A DNA stretch of 63,344 nucleotides, from NCBI GenBank assembly GCA_028873695.1, contig JAPPNU010000066.1:1-63344 (forward strand), written 5' to 3'. The DNA is from Gemmatimonadota bacterium (GTDB lineage Bacteria; Latescibacterota; UBA2968; GCA-2709665). The translations under genes were made by a program, and so were the position numbers. The notes under the pieces are model-generated. The model had not been told where the DNA came from. It saw only the letters and a list, made by a program, of their open reading frames with translations, and did not search any database. Of this stretch, positions 17,733 through 27,076 are shown one piece after another; the first letter of the stretch is position 1; the number at the start of each line of letters is the position of its first letter.

Positions 17733-20270
17733 TCACAGTGATAGCCCCATTCTCTTCAAATGGCCCTCGACCTTCGCGCTGTATTCGTCTACCTCCCGCT
17801 CCAGCTTGGGAAGCGGCCGTGCATACCGCTCGTCGAGTTGCTTGACCCTACCGGTAAGTTGCTGCGTAATTCGCAGCACCTCTTCATGAATGTCGGATCG
17901 GATTCGCGCGAACCACTTGTCTTCGATTACGAGCGTCTTTATTTCTTCCTCGGTGAGTTGGTTATACTTCGCAATCACCGACTCGTACATGAGTTCCATC
18001 ATCTGCTTGTGCGCCGTTTTCTCATTTGTCTCTTGCATCATTAGCAGTAGATAGTCATAAAGAATGTCCAGTTCGGGAAATAGACCTTCGTTGTCCCCGA
18101 CATTCTTGATCCAGTCATTTGTGCCAAACTTCGTCTTCGTAATGGACTTCGCCTGTTCGTGCTCGCGCGATCCCGCTGGATAAGCCTTCAGGACGGCTTC
18201 CTTGAGTTCTACTACGCGTAGCTGCACATTTCCCTTTGTGATAACACTCTTGCCTTCCAAACCGTTAAGGGCGCCCTCGTCTGAAGCATGTTCTTCCTCG
18301 AATTCTTCCTTTCGTTCCGCCAATCTGGTGACTTCTGCATCAAGCTGAGCGATCTGACGGTACTCGCTGCTAAAGAACCTTGCAATTACCAGAGGTGAAG
18401 GTATCACTTCACCTACGTACTTGGAAGTCGTTTTGCCCTTTTTGATCGTGAATTCAGGCGACTCATTGTCCTCTGGTGACCGAAGGGTACGACCCGCTTT
18501 CCAGCCATCTGAGGCGATCAGGTAGACATCGTCCTGCATAGCCTCATCCCAATAGTCCATCATCCGCTGGTAAACGTCGCGAGCGTCTATCAGGGGAATG
18601 TCTCCGAAGCACGCCAATAGATCGTCTGCCAGAATACGGACGATATCCTTCGGATTCGTACCTGGACCGATATTCACAAGAGTCGATCGATGGGCATTGC
18701 ACCAATCGTTCAGAAGGGCTGCAACCCGTTCCTCAAAAAGCTTGAATTCCCTGTGTTCAAGGATACTGGCTTTAACCTGTTGAGTGCCAATTCTGGCGTC
18801 ACTATAGCCGGGACGGCCATTGGCCACAAACAACGTCCGACGCAATGAGGGAAAAACCTCCCAATAAGCGCCAAGCGCATCGAGGTCACGGTCCGGAATG
18901 CCTCCGTTCAGATGTGCGTCGATGTCGTGCAGATCCTCCGGGTCACTCGAATCTATGTAACGCGGGATGTTGAGGTTATAGTCGTTAGACGGATTGCCAA
19001 TCTCAGCTACAGGCACCATACGGGAATATCGAGGCGTCTCGACCTGCTTGTTGAACACATCGACAATCCGGTGGATGTCCTGTGCTCGCAGGCGGTTCTT
19101 GTTGCCGTCCTTGAGGAATCCCTTGCTTGCATCGATCATAAAGACTCCCGTTCGAGCGTGGGCGTTTTCTTTATCGATGACCAGTATGCAGGCGGGAATT
19201 CCGGTTCCGTAGAAAAGGTTTGCTGGCAGGCCGATGATACCCTTGATGAAGCCGTGTCGGACAAGGTTTTTTCGGATGTCAGCCTCTTTGTTCCCTCGAA
19301 ACAGCACGCCGTGCGGCAGGATGATCGCACCCTTCCCGTTGCTCTTTAATGACGCGATGAGGTGCAAGAGGAAGGCATAGTCACCATTCTTTGCCGGGGG
19401 GATACCGTATACAAACCGCCCGTATTCGTCGTGTTCCGGATTGACGCCGCTGGTCCAGGCCTTTGCCGAAAAGGGCGGATTCGCGACGGCGAAGTCAAAC
19501 GTCTTGAGACTGTCGTCAGGGTTCTTGAAATACGGTGAGGCCAGCGTGTTGCCGCGCCACAGTTCTGCGGTCGGGTGGCCGTGCAGGATCAGGTTCATTC
19601 TAGCCAACGCCCAAGTGGCGTTGTCCATCTCCTGCCCATATATAGTAATGCCGCTTGGCGCCTCATCCGCGGCCTTGAGCAGTAACGAACCTGATCCGCA
19701 GGTCGGATCGTAAATGGTCCGGTCCTGGCGGGTGTCCGGTCCGATACCGATCACTTTCGCCATGATCCGGGACACCTCGGCGGGCGTGTAAAATTGCCCC
19801 TTGCTCTTGCCCGACTCTGTAGCGAAATGCATCATCAGATACTCGTACGCGTCGCCGAGCAGATCGTCGCCACCACCGCGGTTAGCCCGAAAGTCCAGAC
19901 CGTCGAATATGGCAACCAGTTTGGAAAGCCGATCCTGCATTTCCTTGCCAGACCCGAGCTTGCTCTCGTCATTGAAGTCCGCCTGATCGATGACACCCTT
20001 TAAGTCGTTCGACTCTGCAAGCTTTCCGATGATCTTGTTTATCTTGTCTCCGATTTCCTTGTCGCCTCTCAACGCCACCATGTTCGCAAAGCCGCCACCT
20101 GGAGGAACTTCGATGAGCGCGTTGGGGTCGGCGGCGTGTCTGTCAGAGACGTACTTCATAAACAAAAGGGTCAGCACGTAGTCTTTGTACTGAGACGCGT
20201 CCATGCCGCCACGTAACTCGTCGCAGCTTTGCCAGAGCGATGAATAGAGCTGGGATTTCTTCAATGCCAT
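17733..20270 (-). CDS. hsdM: Type I restriction enzyme methyltransferase subunit (HsdM)
   Basis: The 845-residue protein shows the HsdM N-terminal helical domain (MDASQYKDYVLTLLFMKYVSD), the QFYTP motif at 159-163, the AdoMet site DPTCGSG at 188-194 and the catalytic NPPF at 264-267. It is longer than classic HsdM (about 530) because of a C-terminal region of some 350 residues with charged helices, seen in many type I systems of this sort. The ATG at 20270 has AGGA 8 bases before it. It is the first gene of the minus-strand defence operon and heads the whole island. The methyltransferase modifies adenine in the target chosen by HsdS. Confidence 0.95.
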   Translation of the reverse strand: MALKKSQLYSSLWQSCDELRGGMDASQYKDYVLTLLFMKYVSDRHAADPNALIEVPPGGGFANMVALRGDKEIGDKINKIIGKLAESNDLKGVIDQADFNDESKLGSGKEMQDRLSKLVAIFDGLDFRANRGGGDDLLGDAYEYLMMHFATESGKSKGQFYTPAEVSRIMAKVIGIGPDTRQDRTIYDPTCGSGSLLLKAADEAPSGITIYGQEMDNATWALARMNLILHGHPTAELWRGNTLASPYFKNPDDSLKTFDFAVANPPFSAKAWTSGVNPEHDEYGRFVYGIPPAKNGDYAFLLHLIASLKSNGKGAIILPHGVLFRGNKEADIRKNLVRHGFIKGIIGLPANLFYGTGIPACILVIDKENAHARTGVFMIDASKGFLKDGNKNRLRAQDIHRIVDVFNKQVETPRYSRMVPVAEIGNPSNDYNLNIPRYIDSSDPEDLHDIDAHLNGGIPDRDLDALGAYWEVFPSLRRTLFVANGRPGYSDARIGTQQVKASILEHREFKLFEERVAALLNDWCNAHRSTLVNIGPGTNPKDIVRILADDLLACFGDIPLIDARDVYQRMMDYWDEAMQDDVYLIASDGWKAGRTLRSPEDNESPEFTIKKGKTTSKYVGEVIPSPLVIARFFSSEYRQIAQLDAEVTRLAERKEEFEEEHASDEGALNGLEGKSVITKGNVQLRVVELKEAVLKAYPAGSREHEQAKSITKTKFGTNDWIKNVGDNEGLFPELDILYDYLLLMMQETNEKTAHKQMMELMYESVIAKYNQLTEEEIKTLVIEDKWFARIRSDIHEEVLRITQQLTGRVKQLDERYARPLPKLEREVDEYSAKVEGHLKRMGLSL

Positions 20271-20671
20271 TGTTCAGTCCTATCCGAGAGTCACAGCCGT
20301 CCAATGTAGTTTGGAAAAGACGATCCTGGATGTGTAAGTACCTGGCTTTCTTGAAAGTCGTTTTGTAGTGCCAATGCAGGTCACGTTCTTTCGGCCACGG
20401 CTGTCCGAGACAGGAACCGATTCGGGACCGGAGTCGTCGGCGTTCTCGGAAGCATTGGCATCCTGCTCTCGACCGGAATAGGGGTAGGTGACGCAAAGTT
20501 CGAGGGCAGGATGCCCTCGCTCCGGTTACGGGTGGATCATGTCGTGACAGGGGGTAGATTGCCTTCGGTCGAAAGGCGTTCGTGTCCGGTGCAGCGTCTT
20601 TGGGGTTTTGGCAGTTACTGCGGCCACGCGCACGGGAAGGATTTCACGTCCGATCACCGCCTGAAAACCCC
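20271..20671. other. Intergenic region upstream of the defence island
   Basis: No coding region is supported. This stretch separates the alcohol dehydrogenase stop from hsdM and should contain the promoter of the hsdM-led operon, but I find no clear -35/-10 pair. Long open frames that cross it are antisense shadows. Confidence 0.4.
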
Positions 20672-21739
20672 TCAATCGAAAACCAGCACCGTCCGCGCCA
20701 CCTTTCCCTGGACCATATCTTCGAACGCCTCGTTGATCTCATCCAGCGGCCGGTAGCGGGATATCAGTTCGTCCAGTTTAACCTTCCCTTGTCGATACAA
20801 ATCAAGTATCCACAGGAAATCCACGCGGGCGCGGGCGGCCCCGTGCCACGAACCCATGACGGCGCGGTCCCGCAACAGATCCTCGCCATCAACGGATATG
20901 TCCTGGCCGGTGGGTTGTACCCCCACCACGACCGCGGTTCCACTCGTACGGACCGATGCGAACGCCTGCCGGACCAGCGCCGGGAAACCGACCACTTCGA
21001 AGGCATAGTCCGCACCGCCGCCGGTAATCTCCAGAATCCGCCTAACGGGGTCTTCCCTTTCCGCATTCACGAAATGCGTGGCGCCGAACTGTTCGGCCAG
21101 TTCCAGTTTGTACGGCACCGTGTCAACGGCGATGATCCTGCCGGCCGATGCCAGGACGCCGCCCTGGATGACGTTGAGGCCCACGCCGCCGCAGCCGAAG
21201 ACGGCCATTGTGGCGCCCGCTTCCACGTGTGCGCGATTCACCACGGCGCCGATACCGGTGATGACCGCACAGCTGATGAGACACGCTTTCCTGAGATCCG
21301 TGTCATCCGGCACCTTCACGCACGCATCCGCCGATACAATGGTCTGTTCCGTATAAGTGGGTCTGTTGTGAAAATAGACCGTGCCGTTCCTGGAAATACG
21401 GCTTGGTATTTCGCCCTGATGTGTTTCGCAAAGCGCCGGGCTTCCCTGGCTGCAATTCCGGCAGTGGCCGCACATGGCATCGAGCGAAAGGATAATCTTG
21501 TCGCCGGGTCGAACGCTTGTCACCCCGGGGCCGACTTCACGGACGCCCCCCGCGCCTTCGTGCCCCATCACCCAGGGGAGCGCACGAGGCGCGGCGTGTC
21601 CGTCAACGAAGTGATAGTCGCTGTGGCAGACGCCCGCGCCGACGATGTCCAGAAGCACTTCACCCTCCCGCGGAGATGCGATATCCACTTCTTCGACGGT
21701 TACACGGGTCAACGGTCTGTGGAGAATGGCGGCTTTCAT
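20672..21739 (-). CDS. Zinc-dependent alcohol dehydrogenase, MDR superfamily (class III-like)
   Basis: The 355-residue protein is a medium-chain zinc dehydrogenase. The catalytic zinc site is seen in GVCHSDYH and GHEGAG, and the structural zinc loop in CGHCRNCSQGSPALC with four cysteines. The coenzyme-binding fold has VFGCGGVGLNVIQG, a GxGGxG motif, followed by an acidic IAVD that suggests NAD rather than NADP. The ATG at 21739 is preferred over one 21 bases upstream because GGGAGG lies at correct spacing. The overall pattern is close to class III or mycothiol-dependent formaldehyde dehydrogenases, but the substrate is not clear. It stands next to the GNAT gene on the same strand. Confidence 0.88.
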   Translation of the reverse strand: MKAAILHRPLTRVTVEEVDIASPREGEVLLDIVGAGVCHSDYHFVDGHAAPRALPWVMGHEGAGGVREVGPGVTSVRPGDKIILSLDAMCGHCRNCSQGSPALCETHQGEIPSRISRNGTVYFHNRPTYTEQTIVSADACVKVPDDTDLRKACLISCAVITGIGAVVNRAHVEAGATMAVFGCGGVGLNVIQGGVLASAGRIIAVDTVPYKLELAEQFGATHFVNAEREDPVRRILEITGGGADYAFEVVGFPALVRQAFASVRTSGTAVVVGVQPTGQDISVDGEDLLRDRAVMGSWHGAARARVDFLWILDLYRQGKVKLDELISRYRPLDEINEAFEDMVQGKVARTVLVFD

Positions 21740-21838
21740 GAATGCCTCCCGACGCAGCAACGGCCGCGGTTCGGAGAAGACGTTAACAATCCTTACGGCG
21801 GGTCGCCCGCGTGGGCGCTTCCGTCAGCCGTGACTGAC

Positions 21839-22426
21839 TTAATCTACTCGCGGATGCTCCATGCCGAGTTTGGCAAGGACGTCCGACCACCGTTTCACAT
21901 GGGTGTCATGGGTGTGCAGGGGCCGGAAGCCGGCGGAGAGATAGCTCTTGATGGCCGGGACGCGCCAGTCGTCGGTCAGCAGGTGGGCCTGGCGATAGCC
22001 CAGGTCTTTCAGCCGGTGGAGCACGGCCGCGTTCACAAGGTGTCCCAGGCCTCTTCCGCGCTGGTTTTCGAGTACGGCGACCATGTGCACTTCACCCACG
22101 ATGCGTTCGGTCAGGTCCCGGCTCCAGGCGCACGCGGAACCCACGAGTCGGGAATCGAGGGTCGCAAAGAAGAGGTTGCCGGGGTGAAACCGCGGATCGT
22201 TAACGAGTTTCTCACGACACAATTCAGGCGTCCAGTCCCGCCCCACGTTGCCTTCCATGATTGCGCACCACCCTGCTTCGTCGCCGGAACGGTAGGTTCG
22301 CAGGCCATACCCCCTGGGGATCCGGATTTCCGGCAGGTCCCGCAGCGTATCCCTCTGCATTTCCAGTTGGGGCGACGGAGGCGGCGGTGGACTGGCGTTC
22401 ACAATGGAAAGAATCCGCCGGAACAT
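21839..22426 (-). CDS. GNAT-family N-acetyltransferase
   Basis: The 195-residue protein has a GNAT fold from about residue 35. Motif A reads MVAVLENQRGRGLGHLVN, with the acetyl-CoA pyrophosphate loop QRGRGLG, and the later AHLLTDDWRVPAIKSYLSAGF is the usual motif B. The first 25 residues include a run of six prolines and look like a linker or a wrongly long start. The pattern is similar to mycothiol synthase-type acetyltransferases, but the substrate cannot be told. It is 99 bases upstream of the alcohol dehydrogenase in transcription order and may share its message. Confidence 0.82.
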   Translation of the reverse strand: MFRRILSIVNASPPPPPSPQLEMQRDTLRDLPEIRIPRGYGLRTYRSGDEAGWCAIMEGNVGRDWTPELCREKLVNDPRFHPGNLFFATLDSRLVGSACAWSRDLTERIVGEVHMVAVLENQRGRGLGHLVNAAVLHRLKDLGYRQAHLLTDDWRVPAIKSYLSAGFRPLHTHDTHVKRWSDVLAKLGMEHPRVD

Positions 22427-22730
22427 GGCTTGTTTCTCGTCAGAAAACGGTGGCAGGAGCCGGACGCGCGCCGGACAGACTCTTTCAGCGGTCTGTCAGG
22501 GGGACACCCGGCGGTCGTCGTCGACGAATTCGCGATTGGCGCGTCTCAATTCAATCGTACTCCGTATTGAGCGACAATATGAGCGACATCGCAGTCTGTG
22601 TCAACGGATATTCGCCCGTTCGAGCCGTAAATCGGCAGCCGGGATTCCCGTGTTCAGGGCCGGATTGTCGCCCCCGACCGGACCTCGTAATCGCACGCTG
22701 AAATATGCGTATTGATTGTTCTGGAATGGC
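22427..22730. other. Intergenic region between divergent genes
   Basis: This stretch lies between the start of the minus-strand GNAT gene and the nuo promoter. No convincing coding sequence or RNA gene was seen. Confidence 0.4.
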
Positions 22731-22759
22731 TTGACATTTAACAACCCTTATGATATACT
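22731..22759 (+). promoter_or_regulatory. Strong predicted sigma-70-type promoter for the nuo operon
   Basis: A perfect TTGACA (22731-22736) and TATACT (22754-22759) are separated by 17 bases. Transcription would begin near 22766, leaving a leader of about 235 bases before nuoA. The family B inverted-repeat element lies within that leader. Confidence 0.8.
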
Positions 22760-22815
22760 AACACCGCCGAAAAGCGGTCGTTGGAAGAGATGTTATTCCA
22801 GAACTGCTTTTTTAG

Positions 22816-22975
22816 CAGTCCGTTGATAAAGTCGCTCTGCAGGCGAGGCCGAGCCATTGTGGCCGAAGACAAGGCGCGCAACCGAGTCCCATCCTGCGAT
22901 TCGGCGAGGGCGCGCAACGCAGTATTTCGACCGCAAGGGCCGGCCGTAGCCCGGATGGACTTTTTCAACGGGCTG
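22816..22975. repeat. Dispersed inverted-repeat element, family B, full copy
   Basis: The 160-base element ends in CAGTCCGTTGATAAAGTC (left) and GACTTTTTCAACGGGCTG (right), which are inverted repeats with three mismatches over 18 bases. The left 35 bases recur at 39861-39895 with one difference, and both ends recur in a shortened copy at 46599-46666. It sits in the predicted nuo leader and could fold into a long hairpin in the RNA. An open frame runs through it into nuoA but is not supported as coding. Confidence 0.82.
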
Positions 22976-23002
22976 TTCGCCCGCGAGAGGTCCAGGGACA
23001 CG

Positions 23003-23368
23003 ATGCTGGTCGATTATCTTCCGATTGTTATTCTGATGGCAGTGGCCGTCGGGTTTGCAGCCGTCAGTTTAATCATTACGCATCTGTTCGGACCCCGCCG
23101 TCCCAACCCGGTGAAACTTTCGCCGTACGAGTCGGGCGTTCCTCCCGTTGGCGACGCCAGGCTGCGGTTTTCCGTCAAGTTTTACGTTGTGGCGATGCTG
23201 TTTATCGTCTTTGATATCGAAGTCGTTTTTCTATTCCCCTGGGCCGTTGTCTTTAAGGATCTTCTGGCTCAGGGGAGCTTTGTTTTTACGGAAATGGCAG
23301 TGTTCCTCGGGGTCCTGGTCCTCGGGCTCGCGTATGTCTGGCGGAAGGGCGGGCTGGATTGGGACTGA
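23003..23368 (+). CDS. nuoA: NADH-quinone oxidoreductase subunit A
   Basis: The 121-residue membrane subunit has three transmembrane segments: the first near residues 5-27, then one around YVVAMLFIVFDIEVVFLFPW (about 60-80) and a last one near 95-112. The conserved loop with RPNPVKLSPYESGVPP precedes the second segment and is part of the quinone-pathway region of complex I. The ATG at 23003 has AGGG at suitable distance; the longer frame upstream runs through a repeat element and is rejected. It heads the nuo cluster. The next gene is nuoCD, not nuoB as is usual. Confidence 0.93.
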   Translation: MLVDYLPIVILMAVAVGFAAVSLIITHLFGPRRPNPVKLSPYESGVPPVGDARLRFSVKFYVVAMLFIVFDIEVVFLFPWAVVFKDLLAQGSFVFTEMAVFLGVLVLGLAYVWRKGGLDWD

Positions 23369-23420
23369 GAGCCGAAGCGACCGAAGAATTGATGCCAAAC
23401 TGCTGAGATTGGGCCAACGC

Positions 23421-25193
23421 ATGCCCCTGGAAGAGAAAAACGGGACGCCGGTTGCCGACAAGGGGATCGGAAACCTGACTTCGAAAAAGCTGGAGCAACG
23501 GTTCGGCGACGACGTCCTGGAGGTATCCGGGTCCCGCGGCGACTGGACGGCGGTATGCGAGGCGGACCGGGCTTCCGATATGCTGGCGTTCCTGCGGGAC
23601 GATCCGGACCTGGCGTTCGACCGTCTGTCGGATGTGACGGCGGTTGACTATTCCGAGTATCCGGGACCGCATCCGGGCAGCCGGTTCAACGTGGTCTATC
23701 ACCTCTATTCCCACCCTCACAACCACCGGTTCAGGCTCAGGGCGAAGGTGGATGAAGAAACCTGCGCCATCCCGTCCGCGTGCGGATTGTGGAAGGGCGC
23801 CGAATGGCCGGAGCGGGAAGCCTACGACATGTTCGGCATCCGGTTCGAGGGACATCCGGATCTGCGTCGCATATTGATGCCGGTGAATTTCAGATACCAT
23901 CCCCTGAGGAAAGATTACCCGGTAAAAGGGCGCGGCGAGAGGGACGTCATCGCGCCGGAAGATCCCGGATTCGAGGGCAATCCGTTCGAGGTCGACGATT
24001 CGCCCGACAGCGATCCGCTGGCGTCGGAGCGGATGGTCCTGAACCTCGGACCCCAGCACCCGGCAACCCACGGCACGCTGCGGCTCACCCTCGAACTGGA
24101 CGGCGAGCGCATCTCCAGGTGTCTTCCGGACGTCGGCTACCTGCATACCGGCTTCGAAAAACTGGGGGAACACCACACGTACAACCAATGGGTCACGGTG
24201 ACTGACCGGATGAACTATCTTTCGCCGCTGTGCAATAACATCGGTTTTGCAATGACGGTGGAAAGACTGATGGGTCTGGAGGTCCCGCCGCGAGCTACGG
24301 TAATCCGCGTTATCCTATCGGAGTTGTCGCGCATCGCGGACCATATGGTCTGGCTGGGGACCCACGCGCTGGATATCGGCGCGATGACGGTATTCCTGTA
24401 TACCTTTGAACAGCGTGAACGCCTGTACGATATCTTCGAAGCCGTCACCGGAACCCGTTTGACCACGAGTTATACGCGGGTAGGGGGTCTGGGCTGGGAC
24501 GTGCCCGACAATTTCCACGAACTGGTCACGGATTTCACGGCGCAATTCCCCAGGGCGGCAGGGGAGGTGGACAGGCTGTTGACCCGGAACAGGATCTGGA
24601 TCGACCGGACAAAGGGAATCGGCGTGATTTCGGGCGAAGACGCCATCGCGTGGAACCTGACGGGGCCCATGGCGCGCGGCTCGGGCGTGAACTACGACTT
24701 GCGGAAGGCCGAGCCGTATATGGGCTACGAAGAATACGACTTCGAGATTCCCGTGGGCGAAAAGGGCGACGTCTACGACCGCTACCTGGTCCGGATGGAG
24801 GAATTGAACCAGAGCATCCGGATCGTTGAACAGGCGGTGAACAATCTCCCCGGGGGCTCCGTCAAGGTCGACGACGCCAAAGTTATCCTTCCCGAAAAAG
24901 ACGACGTGTATACCGGGATGGAATCGCTGATCCACCACTTCAAGGTAACAATGGATGATCACGGTATCGCGCCGCCGCCCGGAGAGATTTACGTGCCTAC
25001 GGAAAGCCCGAACGGGGAATTGGGCTTCTATATTGTCAGCGACGGAAGCGGCGCCGCCTACCGGCTTCGGGTAAGGCCCCCGTCGTTCATGAATTACCAG
25101 TGTTTCCCCGAACTGGCGCACGGACATATGGTTGCCGACGTCGTGGCCATTCTGGGAAGCATTAACGTCATCGCGGGAGAGTTGGACCGGTAA
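23421..25193 (+). CDS. nuoCD: NADH-quinone oxidoreductase fused subunits C/D
   Basis: The 590-residue protein is a NuoC-NuoD fusion. The C part (about residues 1-190) shows EWPEREAYDMFGIRFEGHPDLRRIL and YHPLRKDYP, typical of NuoC. The D part starts near Met205 with NLGPQHPATHGTLRL, the quinone-site signature whose His and later Tyr shape the quinone pocket, and ends with the FPELAHGHMVADVVAILGSI region. Both lie in the peripheral arm next to the N2 cluster. The ATG at 23421 has only a weak Shine-Dalgarno; the gap after nuoA is 52 bases. The fusion is known from several phyla. Its direct partner NuoB is not encoded here. Confidence 0.95.
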   Translation: MPLEEKNGTPVADKGIGNLTSKKLEQRFGDDVLEVSGSRGDWTAVCEADRASDMLAFLRDDPDLAFDRLSDVTAVDYSEYPGPHPGSRFNVVYHLYSHPHNHRFRLRAKVDEETCAIPSACGLWKGAEWPEREAYDMFGIRFEGHPDLRRILMPVNFRYHPLRKDYPVKGRGERDVIAPEDPGFEGNPFEVDDSPDSDPLASERMVLNLGPQHPATHGTLRLTLELDGERISRCLPDVGYLHTGFEKLGEHHTYNQWVTVTDRMNYLSPLCNNIGFAMTVERLMGLEVPPRATVIRVILSELSRIADHMVWLGTHALDIGAMTVFLYTFEQRERLYDIFEAVTGTRLTTSYTRVGGLGWDVPDNFHELVTDFTAQFPRAAGEVDRLLTRNRIWIDRTKGIGVISGEDAIAWNLTGPMARGSGVNYDLRKAEPYMGYEEYDFEIPVGEKGDVYDRYLVRMEELNQSIRIVEQAVNNLPGGSVKVDDAKVILPEKDDVYTGMESLIHHFKVTMDDHGIAPPPGEIYVPTESPNGELGFYIVSDGSGAAYRLRVRPPSFMNYQCFPELAHGHMVADVVAILGSINVIAGELDR

Positions 25194-25232
25194 GTTGCCC
25201 GACCGCGGTATCATTTCCACGGATCCAACGAA

Positions 25233-25712
25233 ATGGCGATCGCCCTGTCTGAACAGACGCGGAAGAAGTGTGAAGAAATCATCACGCACTATCCGCCGGA
25301 GTGGCGAAAGGCGGCAATCCTTCCGGTTCTGCACCTGGCGCAGAACGAGTGGGGGTACATCTCGCTGGAAGGGCTGAGATACGTCGCGGACCTTCTGGAA
25401 ATCCCGCCCGCCCATGCGGCCGGTGTGATGAGCTTCTATCCGATGTTTCACAAAGCGCCGGTGGGCAAGTATGTCATCCATGTGTGCGGAACCCTGTCCT
25501 GCGCGCTGTGCGGGGCAGGAGAAATCACGAGGCATCTCAAGGAAAAGCTGAAAATCGACGTGGGCGAAACCACCGGGGACGGACGGTTCACGCTGGCCAA
25601 GGTGGAGTGCATCGCGGCCTGCGAGGGCGCGCCGGCGGTACTGATCAACGAGGACCTGCATCGCTGCGTGACGCGGGAGAAGCTGGACCATCTGCTGGAC
25701 CGCTGCGAATGA
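25233..25712 (+). CDS. nuoE: NADH-quinone oxidoreductase subunit E
   Basis: The 159-residue protein is the 24-kDa thioredoxin-like subunit holding the binuclear N1a cluster. The four cysteine ligands are in CGTLSC and later CIAACEGAP, and the first helical part has PVLHLAQNEWGYIS and GVMSFYPMF. It acts in the NADH-oxidising module together with NuoF and NuoG. It follows nuoCD after 39 bases and precedes nuoF by 20 bases, consistent with one transcript. Confidence 0.94.
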   Translation: MAIALSEQTRKKCEEIITHYPPEWRKAAILPVLHLAQNEWGYISLEGLRYVADLLEIPPAHAAGVMSFYPMFHKAPVGKYVIHVCGTLSCALCGAGEITRHLKEKLKIDVGETTGDGRFTLAKVECIAACEGAPAVLINEDLHRCVTREKLDHLLDRCE

Positions 25713-25732
25713 AACTGCACGATTGACCGGAT

Positions 25733-27070
25733 ATGCCGGAAGAATATAAAATCATCACCGAACAATTCGGCGTCGAAGGCCTGCAGACTATCGACGTGTA
25801 CAGGGCCCATGGCGGATATACGGCCATAGAGAAGGCCTTTGGCATGTCGCAGGACGAGGTGATCGACGAGGTCCGGGAGGCGGCGCTCGCGGGTCGGGGA
25901 GGCGCATGGTTTCCAGCGGGCGTGAAATGGGGCTTCATGCCAAAAGAGCCCCATGAGCCCAGCTATCTCTGCGTAAATGCCGACGAAAGCGAACCGGGCA
26001 CGTTCAAGGACCGGCACCTGATGGAGCAGAATCCACATCAGATGCTCGAAGGTACCATCATCGCCTCGTACTCGATGCGGGTTAGCGTGGCATACGTCTA
26101 TATCCGTGGGGAAATGTTCGAGGCGAGGACGATCGTGGAACGGGCGATTGCCGAGGCGCGGGCGGCGGGGTACATCGGCCGCAACATTCTTGGGTCCGGA
26201 TACGATCTTGAAGTCTACATCCATCCCGGCGCCGGGGCTTACATCTGCGGCGAGGAAATGGGCCTGATCCAGTCCCTTAACGGCAACCGGGCCGAGCCGC
26301 GTTCGAAGCCTCCGTTTCCCGCCCAGCAGGGCGTTTTCGAACGGCCCACCACGGTGAATAACGTCCAGACGCTCTCCTATGTACCCCATATCGTGAACCG
26401 CGGCGCGGACTGGTTCAAGAATATCGGCAGCGAACGGTTTCCAGGTACGTTCATATTCTGTGTCAGCGGTCATGTAAACAGGCCGGGGATGTTCGAGCTG
26501 GAAACCGGTTCGGTCACGATGCGCCAGATCATCGAGGATTTCGCGGGCGGCGTACGCGACGGGCGTGAACTGAAAGCCGTGATTCCGGGCGGCGCCTCAA
26601 CGCCTCCGATGACACCCGACCAGATCGATATCGTAATGGACCCGTCGAATTTCCTCGCGCCGGGCGGCGGCGACTTCCAGGGGATGTTCGGCACGGGCGG
26701 GATCATCGTGATGGACGAGACGACCTGCATGGTGGACGCGTTGCTGAATTTCATGGTCTTCTTCGCGCACGAGTCCTGCGGTCAGTGTACGCCGTGCCGC
26801 GAGGGATGTCCCTGGGCGCGAGACATCGTGTCGAGAATCGAAAACGGTCAGGGAAAACCGGGCGACCTGGATACCCTGCTCGACGTTGCACATAACGTCG
26901 GGCCGTTTTTGTGCCCGCCATCGAGGCTGACAACCATTTGCGGCTTCGGCGGGGCGTTTGCAAACCCGATCCACGGATTCGTACATACGTTCCGCGGCGA
27001 GTTCGAGGCCCATATCGAAGAAGGACGATGCCCCATCCATCAGGACAAATCCATTCGGGTTCCGGGGTAG
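25733..27070 (+). CDS. nuoF: NADH-quinone oxidoreductase subunit F
   Basis: The 445-residue protein is the NADH- and FMN-binding subunit. GRGGAWFPAGVKW near residue 45-60 and CVNADESEPGTFKDR are the NADH/FMN pocket, and HESCGQCTPCREG gives three ligands of the N3 [4Fe-4S] cluster, with the fourth cysteine in the PFLCPPS segment about 40 residues later. Length is usual for the family. It passes electrons from FMN to the iron-sulfur chain in NuoG. It is followed directly by nuoG with a 6-base gap. Confidence 0.95.
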   Translation: MPEEYKIITEQFGVEGLQTIDVYRAHGGYTAIEKAFGMSQDEVIDEVREAALAGRGGAWFPAGVKWGFMPKEPHEPSYLCVNADESEPGTFKDRHLMEQNPHQMLEGTIIASYSMRVSVAYVYIRGEMFEARTIVERAIAEARAAGYIGRNILGSGYDLEVYIHPGAGAYICGEEMGLIQSLNGNRAEPRSKPPFPAQQGVFERPTTVNNVQTLSYVPHIVNRGADWFKNIGSERFPGTFIFCVSGHVNRPGMFELETGSVTMRQIIEDFAGGVRDGRELKAVIPGGASTPPMTPDQIDIVMDPSNFLAPGGGDFQGMFGTGGIIVMDETTCMVDALLNFMVFFAHESCGQCTPCREGCPWARDIVSRIENGQGKPGDLDTLLDVAHNVGPFLCPPSRLTTICGFGGAFANPIHGFVHTFRGEFEAHIEEGRCPIHQDKSIRVPG

Positions 27071-27076
27071 ACAACA

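Noticed and set aside
20582..22570. A 662-codon open frame on the plus strand
   Set aside because: It runs antisense through the alcohol dehydrogenase and GNAT genes, which have clear motifs, and its own translation is low in hydrophobic patterning and shows no domain.
22781..23002. An N-terminal extension of nuoA by 74 residues
   Set aside because: The extension is the translation of the family B repeat; NuoA has a normal length and a Shine-Dalgarno with the ATG at 23003.
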